Source of the DNA: Micromonospora peucetia
GTDB taxonomy: Bacteria; Actinomycetota; Actinomycetes; Mycobacteriales; Micromonosporaceae
Assembly (NCBI RefSeq): GCF_900091625.1
Contig: NZ_FMIC01000002.1
Span: forward strand, 1,240,001 to 1,304,000
DNA length: 64,000 nt
Direction: 5' to 3'
This document shows positions 1 to 9,235 of the stretch, piece by piece. Position numbers and translations under genes: made by a program. Every line of letters begins with the position of its first letter. Position 1 is the stretch's first letter. The notes beneath the pieces were generated by a model that ran no database searches, was not told the DNA's origin, and was given only the letters and a program-made list of their open reading frames with translations.

Positions 1-1
1 C

Positions 2-1000
2 ACCCTCGAATCGCTCAACGCCAAGGGCGTGCCGGTCGGCAACCTCCGCCGCGCCGTACGGCTGGAGGTTCGGGACAACACCGGCGACGCCGCGCTGGCG
101 GCCCGGCACGCCACCGAACTGGCCCGCGACACCGGCGTGCACGCCCTGGTCGGCGGCACCATGGCCGAGACCTCGATCGCCCTGGCCGGGGTCGCGCAGA
201 AGGAGCGGGTGCCGTTGCTCTCCCTCGCCTTCGGCGACGGGATCGTGCTGCCGCTGGCGCAGCGGACGTACGTCTACAAGATGACTCCGGACGCCGGCGA
301 CATGGCCCGGCGGCTCGCCCGGCTCATCGCCTCGCAGCGGCTGTCCCGGGTGGCGTTGCTGGCCGCGGCCGGCCTGCACGGCGACTCCGGCGTACGGGCG
401 ATGACAGGGGCCCTGCGTACGGCCGGGGTGGCGCTGGCCTCCGGCACCCGGCTGCCCCGCACCGGCGAGGACTTCCGCCGGGCGGCCCGGGCGGCGACGG
501 GCTCCCGCCCCGACGGGGTGGTGGTGTGGGCGACCGCCCCGGACTCGGCCGCCGCCGTCGGGGCGCTGCGCCGGGCCGGCTACGACGGCCCGGTGTTCCT
601 CGACGCGGGTGCGGTCGCCGAGCAGACCCTGGAGGCCGGGAACGCGGCCCTCATGGAGGGCGCGCACGCCGTCCATCCGACCTCGCTGGGCGGGGCGATG
701 CTCACCAACACCACCATGTCGGCGTTGGACCGCAAGGAGTTCATCTACCGCTACGTCCAGCTGCACGGCGGATTCAGCGGCTTCGCCCCGTACGCGTCCG
801 ACGCGGTGCAGCTGATCGCCGACGCGGCGCGGCTCTCCACCAGCGTCGACCGTGGGCGGATCCGGGCGTTCCTGCAGAACCAGGTCACCGAGGGGATGGC
901 GGGAATGTACTCCTTCACCCCCATCCGGCACGGCGGCATGGACCAGGGCTCGCTGGGCATCTACACCGTCAGCGCGGGTGCCTGGACGCGGGTGTCCTGA
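2..1000 (+). CDS. ABC transporter substrate-binding protein, LivJ/Peripla_BP_6-like (5' end outside window)
   Basis: The frame is already open at the window edge, so the signal peptide and start are missing; about 332 residues remain. The fold pattern is that of the branched-chain amino-acid receptor family (Peripla_BP_6): an early ALVGGTMAET strand-loop, a second-lobe segment RVALLAAAGLHGDSG, and the hinge-like FAPYASDAVQLIADA near the C-terminus. Family members bind amino acids or similar small ligands outside the cell and deliver them to an ABC permease; no permease gene is in view, and the ligand cannot be read from sequence. The gene converges on the conservon, with a hairpin between them. 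The family is fairly clear; the ligand is unknown. Confidence 0.8.
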   Translation, partial: TLESLNAKGVPVGNLRRAVRLEVRDNTGDAALAARHATELARDTGVHALVGGTMAETSIALAGVAQKERVPLLSLAFGDGIVLPLAQRTYVYKMTPDAGDMARRLARLIASQRLSRVALLAAAGLHGDSGVRAMTGALRTAGVALASGTRLPRTGEDFRRAARAATGSRPDGVVVWATAPDSAAAVGALRRAGYDGPVFLDAGAVAEQTLEAGNAALMEGAHAVHPTSLGGAMLTNTTMSALDRKEFIYRYVQLHGGFSGFAPYASDAVQLIADAARLSTSVDRGRIRAFLQNQVTEGMAGMYSFTPIRHGGMDQGSLGIYTVSAGAWTRVS

Positions 1001-1033
1001 CGCCGGCGGTGCGCGCCCGGCAGCGCCGCCTCG

Positions 1034-1103
1034 TCGACGGTCCGAGCCTGGCGCCGCCGCATCGACGGTCCGAGCCCGGCAGCCCGCGTCGACGGTCCGA
1101 GCC
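1034..1103. repeat. Three direct copies of a 15-bp motif, 27-28 bp apart
   Basis: TCGACGGTCCGAGCC occurs identically at 1034-1048, 1062-1076 and 1089-1103. The spacers between copies are GC-rich and only loosely alike. The array sits in the 3' region between two convergent genes, just before a strong hairpin. It does not resemble CRISPR, because the units are too short and the spacers are not unique 30-mers. It is either a local tandem duplication or a cluster of binding sites. Confidence 0.75.
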
Positions 1104-1142
1104 CGCAGAGGTGGCCCGGTGCCGTGGTGCGGGCAGCGACGA

Positions 1143-1177
1143 GCACCCGGTGGCGGCCGAGGCCGTCCACCGGGTGC
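1143..1177. terminator. Bidirectional hairpin terminator between convergent genes
   Basis: GCACCCGGTGG (1143-1153) is the exact reverse complement of CCACCGGGTGC (1167-1177), an 11-bp GC stem with a 13-nt loop. It lies between the stop of the binding protein (1000) and the stop of the GTPase gene (1189), so it can serve both strands. No U tract follows, which is usual for high-GC actinobacteria. Confidence 0.7.
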
Positions 1178-1188
1178 GGTCGCGTCGA

Positions 1189-1803
1189 TCAGGCCGGCGC
1201 GACGGCGCGCGTACGCCGCATGGTCAGCACGTACTCGACCAGCGAGATCAGCACGTGCTTCGTCGACTCCCGGTTACGGGCGTCGCAGGCCACCACCGGC
1301 ACGTCGCCGGAGATCGCGAGCGCGTCCCGGACGTCCTGCGGGTCGTGGTACTGCATCCCGTCGAAGCAGTTGATGGCCACCAGGTACGGCAGCCGCCGAT
1401 GCTCGAAGAAGTCGATCGCCGCGAAGCAGTCGGCCAGCCGACGGGTGTCCACCAGCACGACCGCGCCGATCGCGCCGCGGACCAACTCGTCCCACATGAA
1501 CCAGAACCGGGTCTGACCCGGCGTACCGAACAGGTACAGAATCAGGTCACGGTCGATCGAGATGCGGCCGAAGTCCATCGCCACCGTGGTCGTCGTCTTG
1601 CCCGGCACCTGCCGGGTGTCGTCGACGCCCACGCCGGCGGAGGTCATGATGGCCTCGGTCGTCAGCGGCGTGATCTCCGAGACCGAGCCGACCAGCGTCG
1701 TCTTGCCGACGCCGAATCCCCCGGCGATAACGATCTTCGCCGACGTCACGCGCCCACTCGGGGTCGGCGGGCGGTGCGACATGTCAGAGCCTGCGAAGTC
1801 CAC
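1189..1803 (-). CDS. cvnD: Conservon GTP-binding protein (CvnD type)
   Basis: Small Ras-like GTPase of the actinobacterial conservon systems. The P-loop GGFGVGKT is at residues 28-35 and a switch-II-like GTPGQTRFWFMW follows near residue 95; the guanine-specificity loop is the divergent NCFDG. It is the last gene of a four-gene set (kinase, roadblock, DUF742, GTPase). The GTG start at 1803 gives the family-typical MDFA N-terminus and overlaps the DUF742 stop by 20 nt; an internal ATG at 1782, one base after that stop, is the alternative. Conservon GTPases are thought to act with the roadblock protein at the membrane, downstream of the kinase-like protein; the signal here is unknown. Confidence 0.9.
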   Translation of the reverse strand: MDFAGSDMSHRPPTPSGRVTSAKIVIAGGFGVGKTTLVGSVSEITPLTTEAIMTSAGVGVDDTRQVPGKTTTTVAMDFGRISIDRDLILYLFGTPGQTRFWFMWDELVRGAIGAVVLVDTRRLADCFAAIDFFEHRRLPYLVAINCFDGMQYHDPQDVRDALAISGDVPVVACDARNRESTKHVLISLVEYVLTMRRTRAVAPA

Positions 1804-2161
1804 TCAGCACCCTCTCCAGCAGTTCAGTGCCCACCGCGTCGTCCGAGTCGTCCAGAATAGTCGGCTCGTGGACCGCGACCAGGCCATCCGTCGCCATGTC
1901 GGCGATGAGCACCCGGGCCACACCGAGCGGGAGCTGCATCCGCGCCGCGATCTCGGCGAGCGACTGCACACGTCCGTCACACAGCGCGGCGATGTACTGG
2001 TGCTCGCGGCCCTGGCCGCCGTTGCCAGTGGCAGCGGCGCGGCCGCGCACCGTCGTCTCGACGAGCGCCTCCAGCGCGATGTCGAGGCGGGGGCGGGTAC
2101 GACCACGGGTCACGGCGTATGGACGGACCAACGCTCCGGTCGGTTCGTCACGATCGGCCAT
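1784..2161 (-). CDS. cvnC: DUF742 conservon protein (CvnC type)
   Basis: A 125-residue DUF742 protein, third gene of the conservon. The body carries a winged-helix-like segment, SLAEIAARMQLPLGVARVLI, followed by a GLVAVH strand, the pattern that makes DUF742 members candidate DNA- or protein-binding adaptors. The ATG at 2161 is chosen because a perfect Shine-Dalgarno, AAGGAGGTGA (2170-2179), sits 8 nt upstream; an in-frame GTG at 2191 lacks this. The C-terminus LSGLRRL overlaps the start of the GTPase gene. Its biochemical role is not established. Confidence 0.9.
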   Translation of the reverse strand: MADRDEPTGALVRPYAVTRGRTRPRLDIALEALVETTVRGRAAATGNGGQGREHQYIAALCDGRVQSLAEIAARMQLPLGVARVLIADMATDGLVAVHEPTILDDSDDAVGTELLERVLSGLRRL

Positions 2162-2257
2162 GTCGCCGTTCACCTCCTTCGCACCCGGCACCGGCTCCGG
2201 ATGGAGCCCGTCGTCGTTGTCGTTGTCGCCCCGCGGACCTCACGGGTCAACAGGTCG

Positions 2258-2662
2258 TCAGCCCAGCATTCCCGCAGCCGCACGTGGCTGCGGGGTCAAC
2301 GCGTCGCCCACCCGGTCGACGAGCAGGGCCATCTCGTAGCCCACCTGTCCCACGTCGCTGCTGCGGGCGGCGAGCACCGCGAACGACGATCCGTCCGAGA
2401 TGGACATCAGGAACAGGAAGCCATTGTCCATTTCCACCACTGTCTGCAGCACCGCGCCTCCCTCGAAGCAGCGGGCCGCCCCCTGGGTGAGGCTGACCAG
2501 GCCGGACGCGATCGCGGCCAACTGATCGGCCCGGTCACGCGGAAGGTCCCGTGACGACGCCAGGAGCAGTCCGTCCGCGGAGACGGCGACCGCGTGCGCG
2601 ACACCGGGTACCCGGTCGGCGAAGTTGGCCAGTAGCCAACCGAGATCCTGCGTAGTTGTCAT
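2258..2662 (-). CDS. cvnB: Roadblock/LC7 domain protein (CvnB type)
   Basis: A single-domain roadblock/LC7 protein of 134 residues, matching the family in length. It begins [20 protein letters not shown] and contains the typical [12 protein letters not shown] strand pair and the central [11 protein letters not shown] helix. Roadblock proteins dimerise and regulate small GTPases, which fits the GTPase two genes downstream. The ATG at 2662 overlaps the kinase stop by 4 nt (ATGA), and AAGGAG lies about 8 nt upstream, so translation is probably coupled to the kinase gene. Confidence 0.93.
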   Translation of the reverse strand: MTTTQDLGWLLANFADRVPGVAHAVAVSADGLLLASSRDLPRDRADQLAAIASGLVSLTQGAARCFEGGAVLQTVVEMDNGFLFLMSISDGSSFAVLAARSSDVGQVGYEMALLVDRVGDALTPQPRAAAGMLG

Positions 2663-5600
2663 CGTTCTTGCTCCTTCTGCCCGCTCCCGGCCATCGGGCC
2701 TGAGCCAGACTGCGAGGATTGCTGCCCTCCCGGAGCCGCCTCCGGGTTGGTCGGGTTGCTGTCCGACGGGTTCGTACGACCCCGTTGCACGCCCCGATGG
2801 TAGGCCGAAAGCAGGCCCCGGACACCCTCCGGCGTACGCCGCTGCACCGATGCGGCCGGCTTCTCCACCGCACCGGGCACCAACTGCGCCATCGGGGTGC
2901 GCTTGGGCAGCCCCGTCGTGGTGGTCGCCACGACGGGCACCTCGGTCGCCGCCGAAGCGGCACGCCACCCGTCGTCGGCCGAGGTCTGCCAACCGCCGGT
3001 CTGCTGCTGAGAGGGGCGGCGGTGACCGAAGCTGCCGGCGACGCCGGAGCGACCGCCCTCGTTGGCCGTCGGTCCGTTCTCGCGCGGCGCCCCTCCGGCC
3101 GCCGGGGTGTCTGCCATCGGTGCGTTACCTGTCGTCCCGGGTGATGTCGGCTGCACGGCCCGACCGCCGGCGTCGACCCGGGCGAACTGCTGGGTCGGCG
3201 CACCGCTGGTCGGCGTCTTCGCGGCGGCCGTCGGCGTCTCCTCCTCCGTCCCCGGGCGGCGGGTACGGAACCAGGCCGACTCGAGCTCCCGGAAGATCGG
3301 CAGCTCCATCGTCTCGTCCGCGTACCGCTGCCGGCTCTGGGCTGGCGGCGTGGTCGGCCGCGCCTGCGGGGCGGCCGGCGCCGGCGGAGCTGCCTGCTCG
3401 GGAGCCTGGGCAGCCGGGGCCGGCGCACCGGACCGCGACACTCGCGGCAGTTCGGTGGTCATGTCCAGCGCGGCGGCCAGACGCTCCGGTACCGGCGGGG
3501 TCGCCGCGTCGCGGTCCGCACCGACGACCGGCGGCCAGGCCGGCGGCGCCGGCGTGCTCGGACCCGGCAGGCCGGGGGCCTGACGTTGGGGCAGCGGGCC
3601 GGCCGGCGGCGCCGAGACCGGCGGGCCGGAGTACGGCACGGCCGAGACCGGGCCGGAGTACGGATGGCCGGAGACCGGAGACGCGGAGACCGGCATGCCG
3701 GAGACCGGCGGGCTGGACACCGGCGGCGCGGAGTAGGGCGCCGGCGGGGTGGACACCGGCGGGCCCGCGTAGGGCACGGGCGGCGCGGAGACCGGCGGGG
3801 CGGAGTACGGCCGGGCCTCGGGGCTGCTGGGCAGCTGCCGCGGGATGGCCTGCTGCTGGCCCGTGGCGTCCTGGTCGTCGGCGGACCGCCGCTGCGGCAG
3901 CGGGTCGATCGGCTGGCCGTTCGACGTGCGGGGCCGGAAGGCCTCGCCGCCGTTGAACCCGCTGGCGCCGGTCAGGTCGGACCAGGCCGGCATGGACCGC
4001 GTGGTGCCGGCCGAGGCCGGCGTGCCGGCCCCGTTGCGCGGCGCCGGGTCGAACGGCCGGCCGCCCAGGGTGACCTGGTTGCCGGACTCGCCGGGGCGCT
4101 GGGTGGGCAACGGACTGGCCGGGCTGTTGCCGAGCGCCGGCAGCGGACTGGCCGGGCTGTTGCCGAACGCCGGCAGCGCGCCGAAGGCCGGGGCCGGGCC
4201 GGGCGACTGAGGGCCGGGCGACGGCAGCGGACGGCCGGAGAGCGCCCGGGGCACGAGCACCGAGGTCGGCATGACCACCTCGGCGACGGTCCCCCGGTCG
4301 GTGCCGGGACGCAGCTCGACCTTGACGCCGTGCCGGGACGCCAGGCGGGCGACCACGACCAGGCCCATCATCCGCGAGACGGCCACGTCCACCTGCGGCG
4401 GTGTGGCCAGCCGCTCGTTGAGGTCGTGGAGCTGTTCGGGGCTGATCCCGATGCCCTGGTCCTCCACGTAGAGCGACGCGCGGTCGCCGACGCGCCGGGC
4501 CTCCACCATGACGTGCGAGTCCGGCGACGAGAAGGCGGTGGCGTTGTCGAACAGCTCGGCGACCAGGTGGACCAGGTCGTTGACCGCGTGCGCCGAGACC
4601 TCGATGTCGCGGTCGATGACCCCGAACTCGATCCGGGTGTAGTGCTCGACCTCGGACTGGCCCGCCCGGAGCACGTCGATCAGCGCGGCCGGCTCCCGCT
4701 GCACGCGGGTGGAGTCGGCGCCCGCGAGCACCAGGAGGTTCTCGTCGTTGCGGCGCATCCGGGTCGCCAGGTGGTCGAGCTGGAACAGCTCGGCCAGCCG
4801 GTCCGGGTCCTCCTCGCCGCGCTCCAGCCGGTCGAGGTGGCCGATCAGGCGGTCGACCAGGATCTGCGACCGGCGGGCCAGGTTGACGAACATCGTCGCG
4901 ACGGACGCGCGCAGGGCGGCCTGCTCGGCGGCGGTGCGGACGGCCTCCAGGTGGACCGCGTTGAACGCCTCGGTCACCTGGCCGAACTCGTCCTTGCTGC
5001 GCACCGGCAGCGGTTCGGCGATCTGGTTGGCGAGCTGCACCGGGGAGAGCTGCCCGGTGACCTGGGGGTCGCGCAGCCGGGCCACCGCCTGGGGCAGGCC
5101 GTACTGCGCGATGGAGAGGGCGCCCTGGCGCAGGTCGCGCAGGGATCGGGCCATCGAGCGGGCGACCAGGTAGGCGAAGAGGATCGCCAGGAGCAGCATG
5201 CTGAGCAGCAGGCCGGTCTCCAGGAACACCTGGCGCTGCACGTCCGAGCGCAGGTCCTCGGCGAGCGCGACCACGTCACGGTCGATCTTCGTCTCGACCG
5301 TGCGGATCAGCTTGGCGTTGGCCACCATGGCCGCGTCCCACTGGTCGGCGTCGAACGGTGCGCCGGTGAGGCTGTCGGCGGTGGTGATGCCGTTGAGCCA
5401 ACTGTTGTACGTGTTCGCCTCGCGCAGGTCGGGGCCGGCGACCGCCTGGGCGTAGTACTCCTGCTCGGGCTGGCTGGCCACCACCTGGAAGCTCTGCAGC
5501 CACTGGCTGGAGCCGGTGCTGGTGGCGATGTACTCGTTACGCAGGTTCGGGGTGAGCCGCTGCTGGATGAACGCCCGGTGCACCACGTCCCGGCGGCGGG

Positions 5601-6228
5601 ACAGGAACTCCTTGTTCCGGGCGGTGGCGGTCGACGCGCGCATCTTGTCGCTCAGCTCGTTGTCACCGGCGAGCTGGGTGGCCGAGTCGCGGATGCTGAT
5701 CAGGTCGTCGATCAGTCCGTCGTACGCCTGCATCGCCGGGACGAGCCCGAGCTTGCCGTTGAAGACCTGGCTCCGGGTGCCGGGCAGGTCGATCAGCGTC
5801 TGGTCGATCTCGCCCAGCAGGGTGTCGAAGTTGGCCGGGAGGTCCTCGACCTCGGCCCGCTGCTGGGAGTACAGCCCCTTGGCCTTGTCGACGCCGGCGT
5901 TGGCCTGCTCGTACGCCTGCTTGTAACGGGCGTTGTCCTGGTTGCGCGGCACGCCCAGCAGGCGCAGCGCGTTGGTCCGCTCGTTCTGGAGGGTGTCGAC
6001 CAGGTCACCCGAGTAGCCGACGAGGTTGGCCAGGTCGCCGGCCCGGTTGGCGTTGTTCAGGGTCTCCAGGTGGTCGACGAGGCCGCTGGTGCCCACGACC
6101 ACCGTGGCGATGGTCGGCACGATCATGATGAGACCGAGCTTGGACCAGATCGGCATGTCGCGGAGCCGACCGGTGGGCCGGCGCAGACGCGACAGGAAGG
6201 AGCCCTCCGCCTTCGGCCGTTTACTCAC
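2659..6228 (-). CDS. cvnA: Conservon sensor histidine kinase with nitrate/nitrite-sensing (NIT) extracellular domain (CvnA type)
   Basis: A large membrane sensor of about 1189 residues. Order: TM1 (31-51), an extracellular NIT-like helical domain (about 55-325), TM2 (331-355), HAMP, a kinase-like block with [18 protein letters not shown] near residue 485, an ATPase N-box [11 protein letters not shown] near 550, VEDQGIGIS near 588, and [11 protein letters not shown] near 646. The last 500 residues are low-complexity and Pro-rich, including PPVS/YSGPP repeats at about 807-880. The NIT class suggests nitrate/nitrite or a similar ligand, but this is not shown. The GTG at 6228 (VSKRPKAEG) puts TM1 at a normal distance; ATG 6315 is an alternative. 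It heads the conservon and overlaps cvnB by ATGA. Confidence 0.9.
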   Translation of the reverse strand: MSKRPKAEGSFLSRLRRPTGRLRDMPIWSKLGLIMIVPTIATVVVGTSGLVDHLETLNNANRAGDLANLVGYSGDLVDTLQNERTNALRLLGVPRNQDNARYKQAYEQANAGVDKAKGLYSQQRAEVEDLPANFDTLLGEIDQTLIDLPGTRSQVFNGKLGLVPAMQAYDGLIDDLISIRDSATQLAGDNELSDKMRASTATARNKEFLSRRRDVVHRAFIQQRLTPNLRNEYIATSTGSSQWLQSFQVVASQPEQEYYAQAVAGPDLREANTYNSWLNGITTADSLTGAPFDADQWDAAMVANAKLIRTVETKIDRDVVALAEDLRSDVQRQVFLETGLLLSMLLLAILFAYLVARSMARSLRDLRQGALSIAQYGLPQAVARLRDPQVTGQLSPVQLANQIAEPLPVRSKDEFGQVTEAFNAVHLEAVRTAAEQAALRASVATMFVNLARRSQILVDRLIGHLDRLERGEEDPDRLAELFQLDHLATRMRRNDENLLVLAGADSTRVQREPAALIDVLRAGQSEVEHYTRIEFGVIDRDIEVSAHAVNDLVHLVAELFDNATAFSSPDSHVMVEARRVGDRASLYVEDQGIGISPEQLHDLNERLATPPQVDVAVSRMMGLVVVARLASRHGVKVELRPGTDRGTVAEVVMPTSVLVPRALSGRPLPSPGPQSPGPAPAFGALPAFGNSPASPLPALGNSPASPLPTQRPGESGNQVTLGGRPFDPAPRNGAGTPASAGTTRSMPAWSDLTGASGFNGGEAFRPRTSNGQPIDPLPQRRSADDQDATGQQQAIPRQLPSSPEARPYSAPPVSAPPVPYAGPPVSTPPAPYSAPPVSSPPVSGMPVSASPVSGHPYSGPVSAVPYSGPPVSAPPAGPLPQRQAPGLPGPSTPAPPAWPPVVGADRDAATPPVPERLAAALDMTTELPRVSRSGAPAPAAQAPEQAAPPAPAAPQARPTTPPAQSRQRYADETMELPIFRELESAWFRTRRPGTEEETPTAAAKTPTSGAPTQQFARVDAGGRAVQPTSPGTTGNAPMADTPAAGGAPRENGPTANEGGRSGVAGSFGHRRPSQQQTGGWQTSADDGWRAASAATEVPVVATTTTGLPKRTPMAQLVPGAVEKPAASVQRRTPEGVRGLLSAYHRGVQRGRTNPSDSNPTNPEAAPGGQQSSQSGSGPMAGSGQKEQER

Positions 6229-6420
6229 GTCACCGCCCTCGCGATTTCCGGACTGCGCTGCCCCTGGACAACGCCCAGCGTCCGACCCTGGGGGTCGGAC
6301 CATCCGAGATTCCATCACGCCACCCCTGAAAGAGAAAGCCCAGGTTGGCCGCAGCCGGAGGTGTGATGAGATGTTGATGCAATTTGATAGCAATCCGTCT
6401 GGCCGGAGTCACTGAAGGTA
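6229..6420. promoter_or_regulatory. Divergent intergenic region with an inverted repeat and AT-rich core
   Basis: This 192-bp region separates the conservon kinase (minus) from the uridine-kinase-like gene (plus). A perfect 9-bp hairpin, GTCCGACCC/GGGTCGGAC at 6280-6300 with a TGG loop, lies in the kinase leader (or inside the N-terminus if the ATG at 6315 is used). The stretch 6370-6400 is unusually AT-rich for this DNA and is the likely position of both promoters, but no convincing -35/-10 pair stands out. Confidence 0.4.
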
Positions 6421-7026
6421 ATGAAGCACCCTCATCGCGTTGTCCTGCTCGCCGGGCCCTCCGGGTCCGGAAAGTCGTACATAGCGCAGCGAACCGGCCT
6501 TCCGGTGCTCTGCCTGGACGACTTCTACAAGGACGGTGACGACCCCACGTTGCCACGAGAAAACGGCGTGGTGGACTGGGAGTCGCCCCGCTCCTGGGAC
6601 GCCGCGGCAGCCGTGGCGACGATTACCCACCTGGCCAGGGAGGGCAGGGCCGATGTGCCGGTCTACGCCATCGGTGAGGACCGCCGGGTGACCACCCGGC
6701 CATTCGAGGTCGCCGATTCGCCACTTTTCGTGGCCGAAGGGATCTTCGCCGCCGAGATCGTCGAGGAGTGCCGCCGGCGCGGGGTCCTCGCCGGGGCGTA
6801 CGCCCTGCGGCGGCCCCGGGGCGCGACCTTCGTCCGCCGGCTGGCCCGCGACCTCGCCGAACAGCGCAAGGCACCCGGGCTGCTGGTGCGTCGCGGCCTG
6901 ACGCTGCTACGCGCCGAGCCGGCCGTGCTGCGCAGGCAGACCGGCCTGGGCGCCGAGGCGGCCCGGGCTGGCGAGGTGCTGCGTGGGGTGGCCGGCCTGC
7001 TCGCCGGCCACCCGCACCGGTCCTGA
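6421..7026 (+). CDS. Uridine-kinase-like P-loop kinase
   Basis: A 201-residue P-loop kinase with Walker A GPSGSGKS at residues 12-19 and the acceptor-site motif LDDFYKDGDDP shortly after, as in uridine/cytidine and panthothenate-type small-molecule kinases. Uridine kinases phosphorylate uridine or cytidine to the monophosphate using ATP or GTP. The N-terminus is short and compact; there is no signal peptide. It converges with adenosine deaminase, so the two salvage genes share a terminator, but they are not co-transcribed. The nucleoside substrate is inferred from family likeness only. Confidence 0.75.
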   Translation: MKHPHRVVLLAGPSGSGKSYIAQRTGLPVLCLDDFYKDGDDPTLPRENGVVDWESPRSWDAAAAVATITHLAREGRADVPVYAIGEDRRVTTRPFEVADSPLFVAEGIFAAEIVEECRRRGVLAGAYALRRPRGATFVRRLARDLAEQRKAPGLLVRRGLTLLRAEPAVLRRQTGLGAEAARAGEVLRGVAGLLAGHPHRS

Positions 7027-7032
7027 CGCGGA

Positions 7033-7058
7033 GCGCCGCCGCCCGTCGGCGGCGGCGC
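7033..7058. terminator. Bidirectional terminator
   Basis: GCGCCGCCGCC (7033-7043) and GGCGGCGGCGC (7048-7058) form a perfect 11-bp stem with a 4-nt CGTC loop, placed within 35 bp between the convergent stops of the kinase-like gene (7026) and adenosine deaminase (7061). Confidence 0.8.
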
Positions 7059-7060
7059 GG

Positions 7061-8140
7061 TCAGCCCAGCAGCTTGCCGTACGCGGGCTTGATCACCTCG
7101 TCGATGATCTCCAGCCGCTCGTCGAACGGGATGAAGGCGCTCTTCATGGCGTTGATGGTGAACCACTGGAGCTCCTTCCAGCCGTAGCCGAAGGCGTCCA
7201 CCAGCAGGGCCATCTCCCGCGACATCGACGTGCCGCTCATCAGCCGGTTGTCGGTGTTCACCGTCACCCGGAACCGCAGGTCCCGCAGCAGCCCGATCGG
7301 GTGGTCGGCGATCGAGGCGGCGGCGCCGGTCTGCACGTTCGAGGACGGGCAGAGCTCCAGCGGGATCCGCTTGTCCCGCACGTACGCGGCCAGCCGGCCG
7401 AGCACCGGCTCCGGACCGGGGGTGATGTCGTCCACGATCCGCACCCCGTGGCCGAGCCGGTCCGCCCCGCACCACTGGATCGCCTGCCAGATCGACGGCA
7501 GGCCGAACGCCTCGCCGGCGTGGATGGTGAAGTGGAAGTTCTCGCGCTGGAGGTACTCGAAGGCGTCCAGGTGCCGGGTGGGCGGGAAACCCGCCTCGGC
7601 ACCGGCAATGTCGAAACCGACCACCCCGGCGTCCCGGTGCCGGACGGCCAGCTCGGCGATCTCCTGCGACCGGGCGGCGTGCCGCATCGCGGTGAGCAGG
7701 GTGCCGACCCGGATCTGCCGTCCCGCCTCGGCGGCCGACGCGCTGCCCTCGACGAAGCCGGCCAGCACCGCCTCGACCACCTCGTCCAGGGTCAGGTCCC
7801 GCTCCAGGTGCTGCTCGGGGGCGAACCGCACCTCGGCGTAGACCACCCCGTCGGCGGCCAGGTCCTGGGCGCACTCCCGGGCGACCCGCCGCAGCGACGA
7901 CGCGGTCTGCATGACGGCGACGGTGTGCGCGAACGTCTCCAGGTAGCGCTCCAGGGAGCCGGAGTTGGCCGCCTCGACGAACCACCGTCCCAGCGCCTCG
8001 GGGTCGGTGGTGGGCAGTTCGTGGCCCACCTCGGCGGCCAGTTCGACGATCGTCGCCGGCCGCAGGCCGCCGTCGAGGTGATCGTGCAGCAGCGCCTTCG
8101 GGACCTTGACGATGTCCTCGTAACGGATTGTCGCGACCAT
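7061..8140 (-). CDS. add: Adenosine deaminase
   Basis: A 359-residue enzyme that deaminates adenosine and deoxyadenosine to inosine in purine salvage. The zinc ligand motif HDHLDGG is near residue 19, the substrate-loop EVRFAPEQH near 125, the HAGEAFG catalytic Glu/His region near 215, and the [10 protein letters not shown] segment near 267 is characteristic of the family. Length and order match bacterial Add. It is read alone on the minus strand with its own hairpin terminator; the main nucleoside operon lies 8 kb away. Confidence 0.95.
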   Translation of the reverse strand: MVATIRYEDIVKVPKALLHDHLDGGLRPATIVELAAEVGHELPTTDPEALGRWFVEAANSGSLERYLETFAHTVAVMQTASSLRRVARECAQDLAADGVVYAEVRFAPEQHLERDLTLDEVVEAVLAGFVEGSASAAEAGRQIRVGTLLTAMRHAARSQEIAELAVRHRDAGVVGFDIAGAEAGFPPTRHLDAFEYLQRENFHFTIHAGEAFGLPSIWQAIQWCGADRLGHGVRIVDDITPGPEPVLGRLAAYVRDKRIPLELCPSSNVQTGAAASIADHPIGLLRDLRFRVTVNTDNRLMSGTSMSREMALLVDAFGYGWKELQWFTINAMKSAFIPFDERLEIIDEVIKPAYGKLLG

Positions 8141-8214
8141 GCACAGACCCTAGTCGCCTCCGCCGGTCCCGTCGGCGGGCCCGGCGGTCGGCGTGGCGCC
8201 GTTTCGGACCGGCA

Positions 8215-8249
8215 CCGGCCCCGGGAAGCGGTCCGGGAGGCCGGGCCGG
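8215..8249 (-). terminator. Probable terminator of the yczE-FMN reductase-PPOX operon
   Basis: CCGGCCC (8215-8221) pairs with GGGCCGG (8243-8249) directly downstream of the PPOX stop at 8256 on the minus strand. The stem is only 7 bp and the loop is long, so this is a modest call. Confidence 0.4.
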
Positions 8250-8255
8250 ATCCGG

Positions 8256-8669
8256 TCAGGGACGCCAGCCGTACACCCGATTGACGGCGAGCCGGAGCAC
8301 CAGCCGGCCGTCGGCGACCATCGCCGCCCGGTATTCGGCCCAGTCGGGGTGCTCGCCGCGGATCCGCCGGTAGACCTCGACCAGTTCCTCGACGCTGGCA
8401 TCGTCGGGTGCCGCCGCCGGCGGGGTGAGCGTGACCACCCCTTCCGCGACCGCGTACGCCTCGCCGTCGGCGGTGGTGACGTGCAGGCTGGCCCGGGGAT
8501 CTCGGCGCAGGTTGCGCACCTTGGCCCGGTCGGCGGTGGTGGAGCAGCGGATCAGGCCGGGCTCGGCGAGGAAGTCGAGGTTGGACAGCTGGGGCCGCCC
8601 GTCGCGGCGCAGGGTGACCAGCACGCCCCGGCCGTGCTCCCCGAACAGCTCCCACAGCCGGGCGTTCAC
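8256..8669 (-). CDS. PPOX-class (probably F420-dependent) oxidoreductase
   Basis: A 137-residue split-barrel flavin/F420-binding protein. The run VTLRRDGRPQLSNLDF followed by a basic RAKVRNLRRDPRASLHV segment is typical of actinobacterial PPOX-class F420-dependent enzymes, which reduce or bind diverse cofactors and substrates using F420H2. The GTG at 8669 overlaps the upstream FMN-reductase stop by 4 nt (GTGA), so translation is probably coupled. Two redox proteins and a membrane protein under a MarR switch suggest response to a redox-active or toxic small molecule; that role is inferred. Confidence 0.8.
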   Translation of the reverse strand: MNARLWELFGEHGRGVLVTLRRDGRPQLSNLDFLAEPGLIRCSTTADRAKVRNLRRDPRASLHVTTADGEAYAVAEGVVTLTPPAAAPDDASVEELVEVYRRIRGEHPDWAEYRAAMVADGRLVLRLAVNRVYGWRP

Positions 8670-9235
8670 GCCGGCACCCGCAGCGGGGCGAGGGCGGCGG
8701 CGAGCCGGGCCATCTCGTCGAGCATCACCTCGGCGGCGGCGGCGCGCGCCGGGTCCGGCAGCAGCTCGCCGGCGTCGCCGAGGGCCTCCCGCAGGAACAC
8801 GGTCACCGCCTCGTTGGCCGGCATCATCTTGAGGGTGGTCACCACCTGCTTGATCATCTGGACCGCGCGCAGGCCGCCGGAGGTCATGCCGTAACTGACG
8901 AAACCGACCGGCTTGTACTGCCACTCTGTGTAGAGGTGGTCGATCGCGTTCTTCAACGGCGCGCTGAAGCCGTAGTTGTATTCCGGCATGACGAAGACGA
9001 AGGCGTCCCCGGCGTCGACGGTGGCGCTCCACCTGCGGGTGTGCGGGTGCAGGTAGCGCCCCTCGGAGGGGTGGTGCGGCTCGTCGTGGAAGGGCAGGCC
9101 CACCTCGGCGAGGTCGACGAGGCGTACGTCGTCGAAGGCGTCGTGCGCGGTGGCGACGGCGGTGAACCAGTCGCCGATCCGGCGGCCCACCCGGCCGGGC
9201 CGGGTGCTGGCGACGATGACGGTCAGGCAGGGCAT
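8666..9235 (-). CDS. NAD(P)H-dependent FMN reductase-family flavoprotein
   Basis: A 189-residue flavodoxin-fold protein. The phosphate loop VIVASTRPGRVGRRIG is at the N-terminus and the flavin contact MPEYNYGFSAPLKNAIDHL near residues 82-101 is the hallmark of the NADPH-dependent FMN reductase/azoreductase family. Such enzymes transfer electrons from NAD(P)H to FMN, quinones or azo and nitro compounds. Its start overlaps the end of the YczE-like gene by 13 nt and its stop overlaps the PPOX start by 4 nt, so the three genes form one tightly packed operon. Confidence 0.88.
   Translation of the reverse strand: MPCLTVIVASTRPGRVGRRIGDWFTAVATAHDAFDDVRLVDLAEVGLPFHDEPHHPSEGRYLHPHTRRWSATVDAGDAFVFVMPEYNYGFSAPLKNAIDHLYTEWQYKPVGFVSYGMTSGGLRAVQMIKQVVTTLKMMPANEAVTVFLREALGDAGELLPDPARAAAAEVMLDEMARLAAALAPLRVPA

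Noticed and set aside
1034..1103. Possible mini-CRISPR
   Set aside because: Repeats are 15 bp with 12-13 bp spacers, only three units, and no cas gene nearby.
6280..6300. Riboswitch in the conservon leader
   Set aside because: Only a single short hairpin is present; no known riboswitch core is recognisable.
3586..6366. Long open frame on the plus strand opposite the conservon kinase
   Set aside because: It is the mirror of a real GC-rich gene; its product is Arg/Gly/His-rich without any domain, and the minus-strand protein is clearly conserved.
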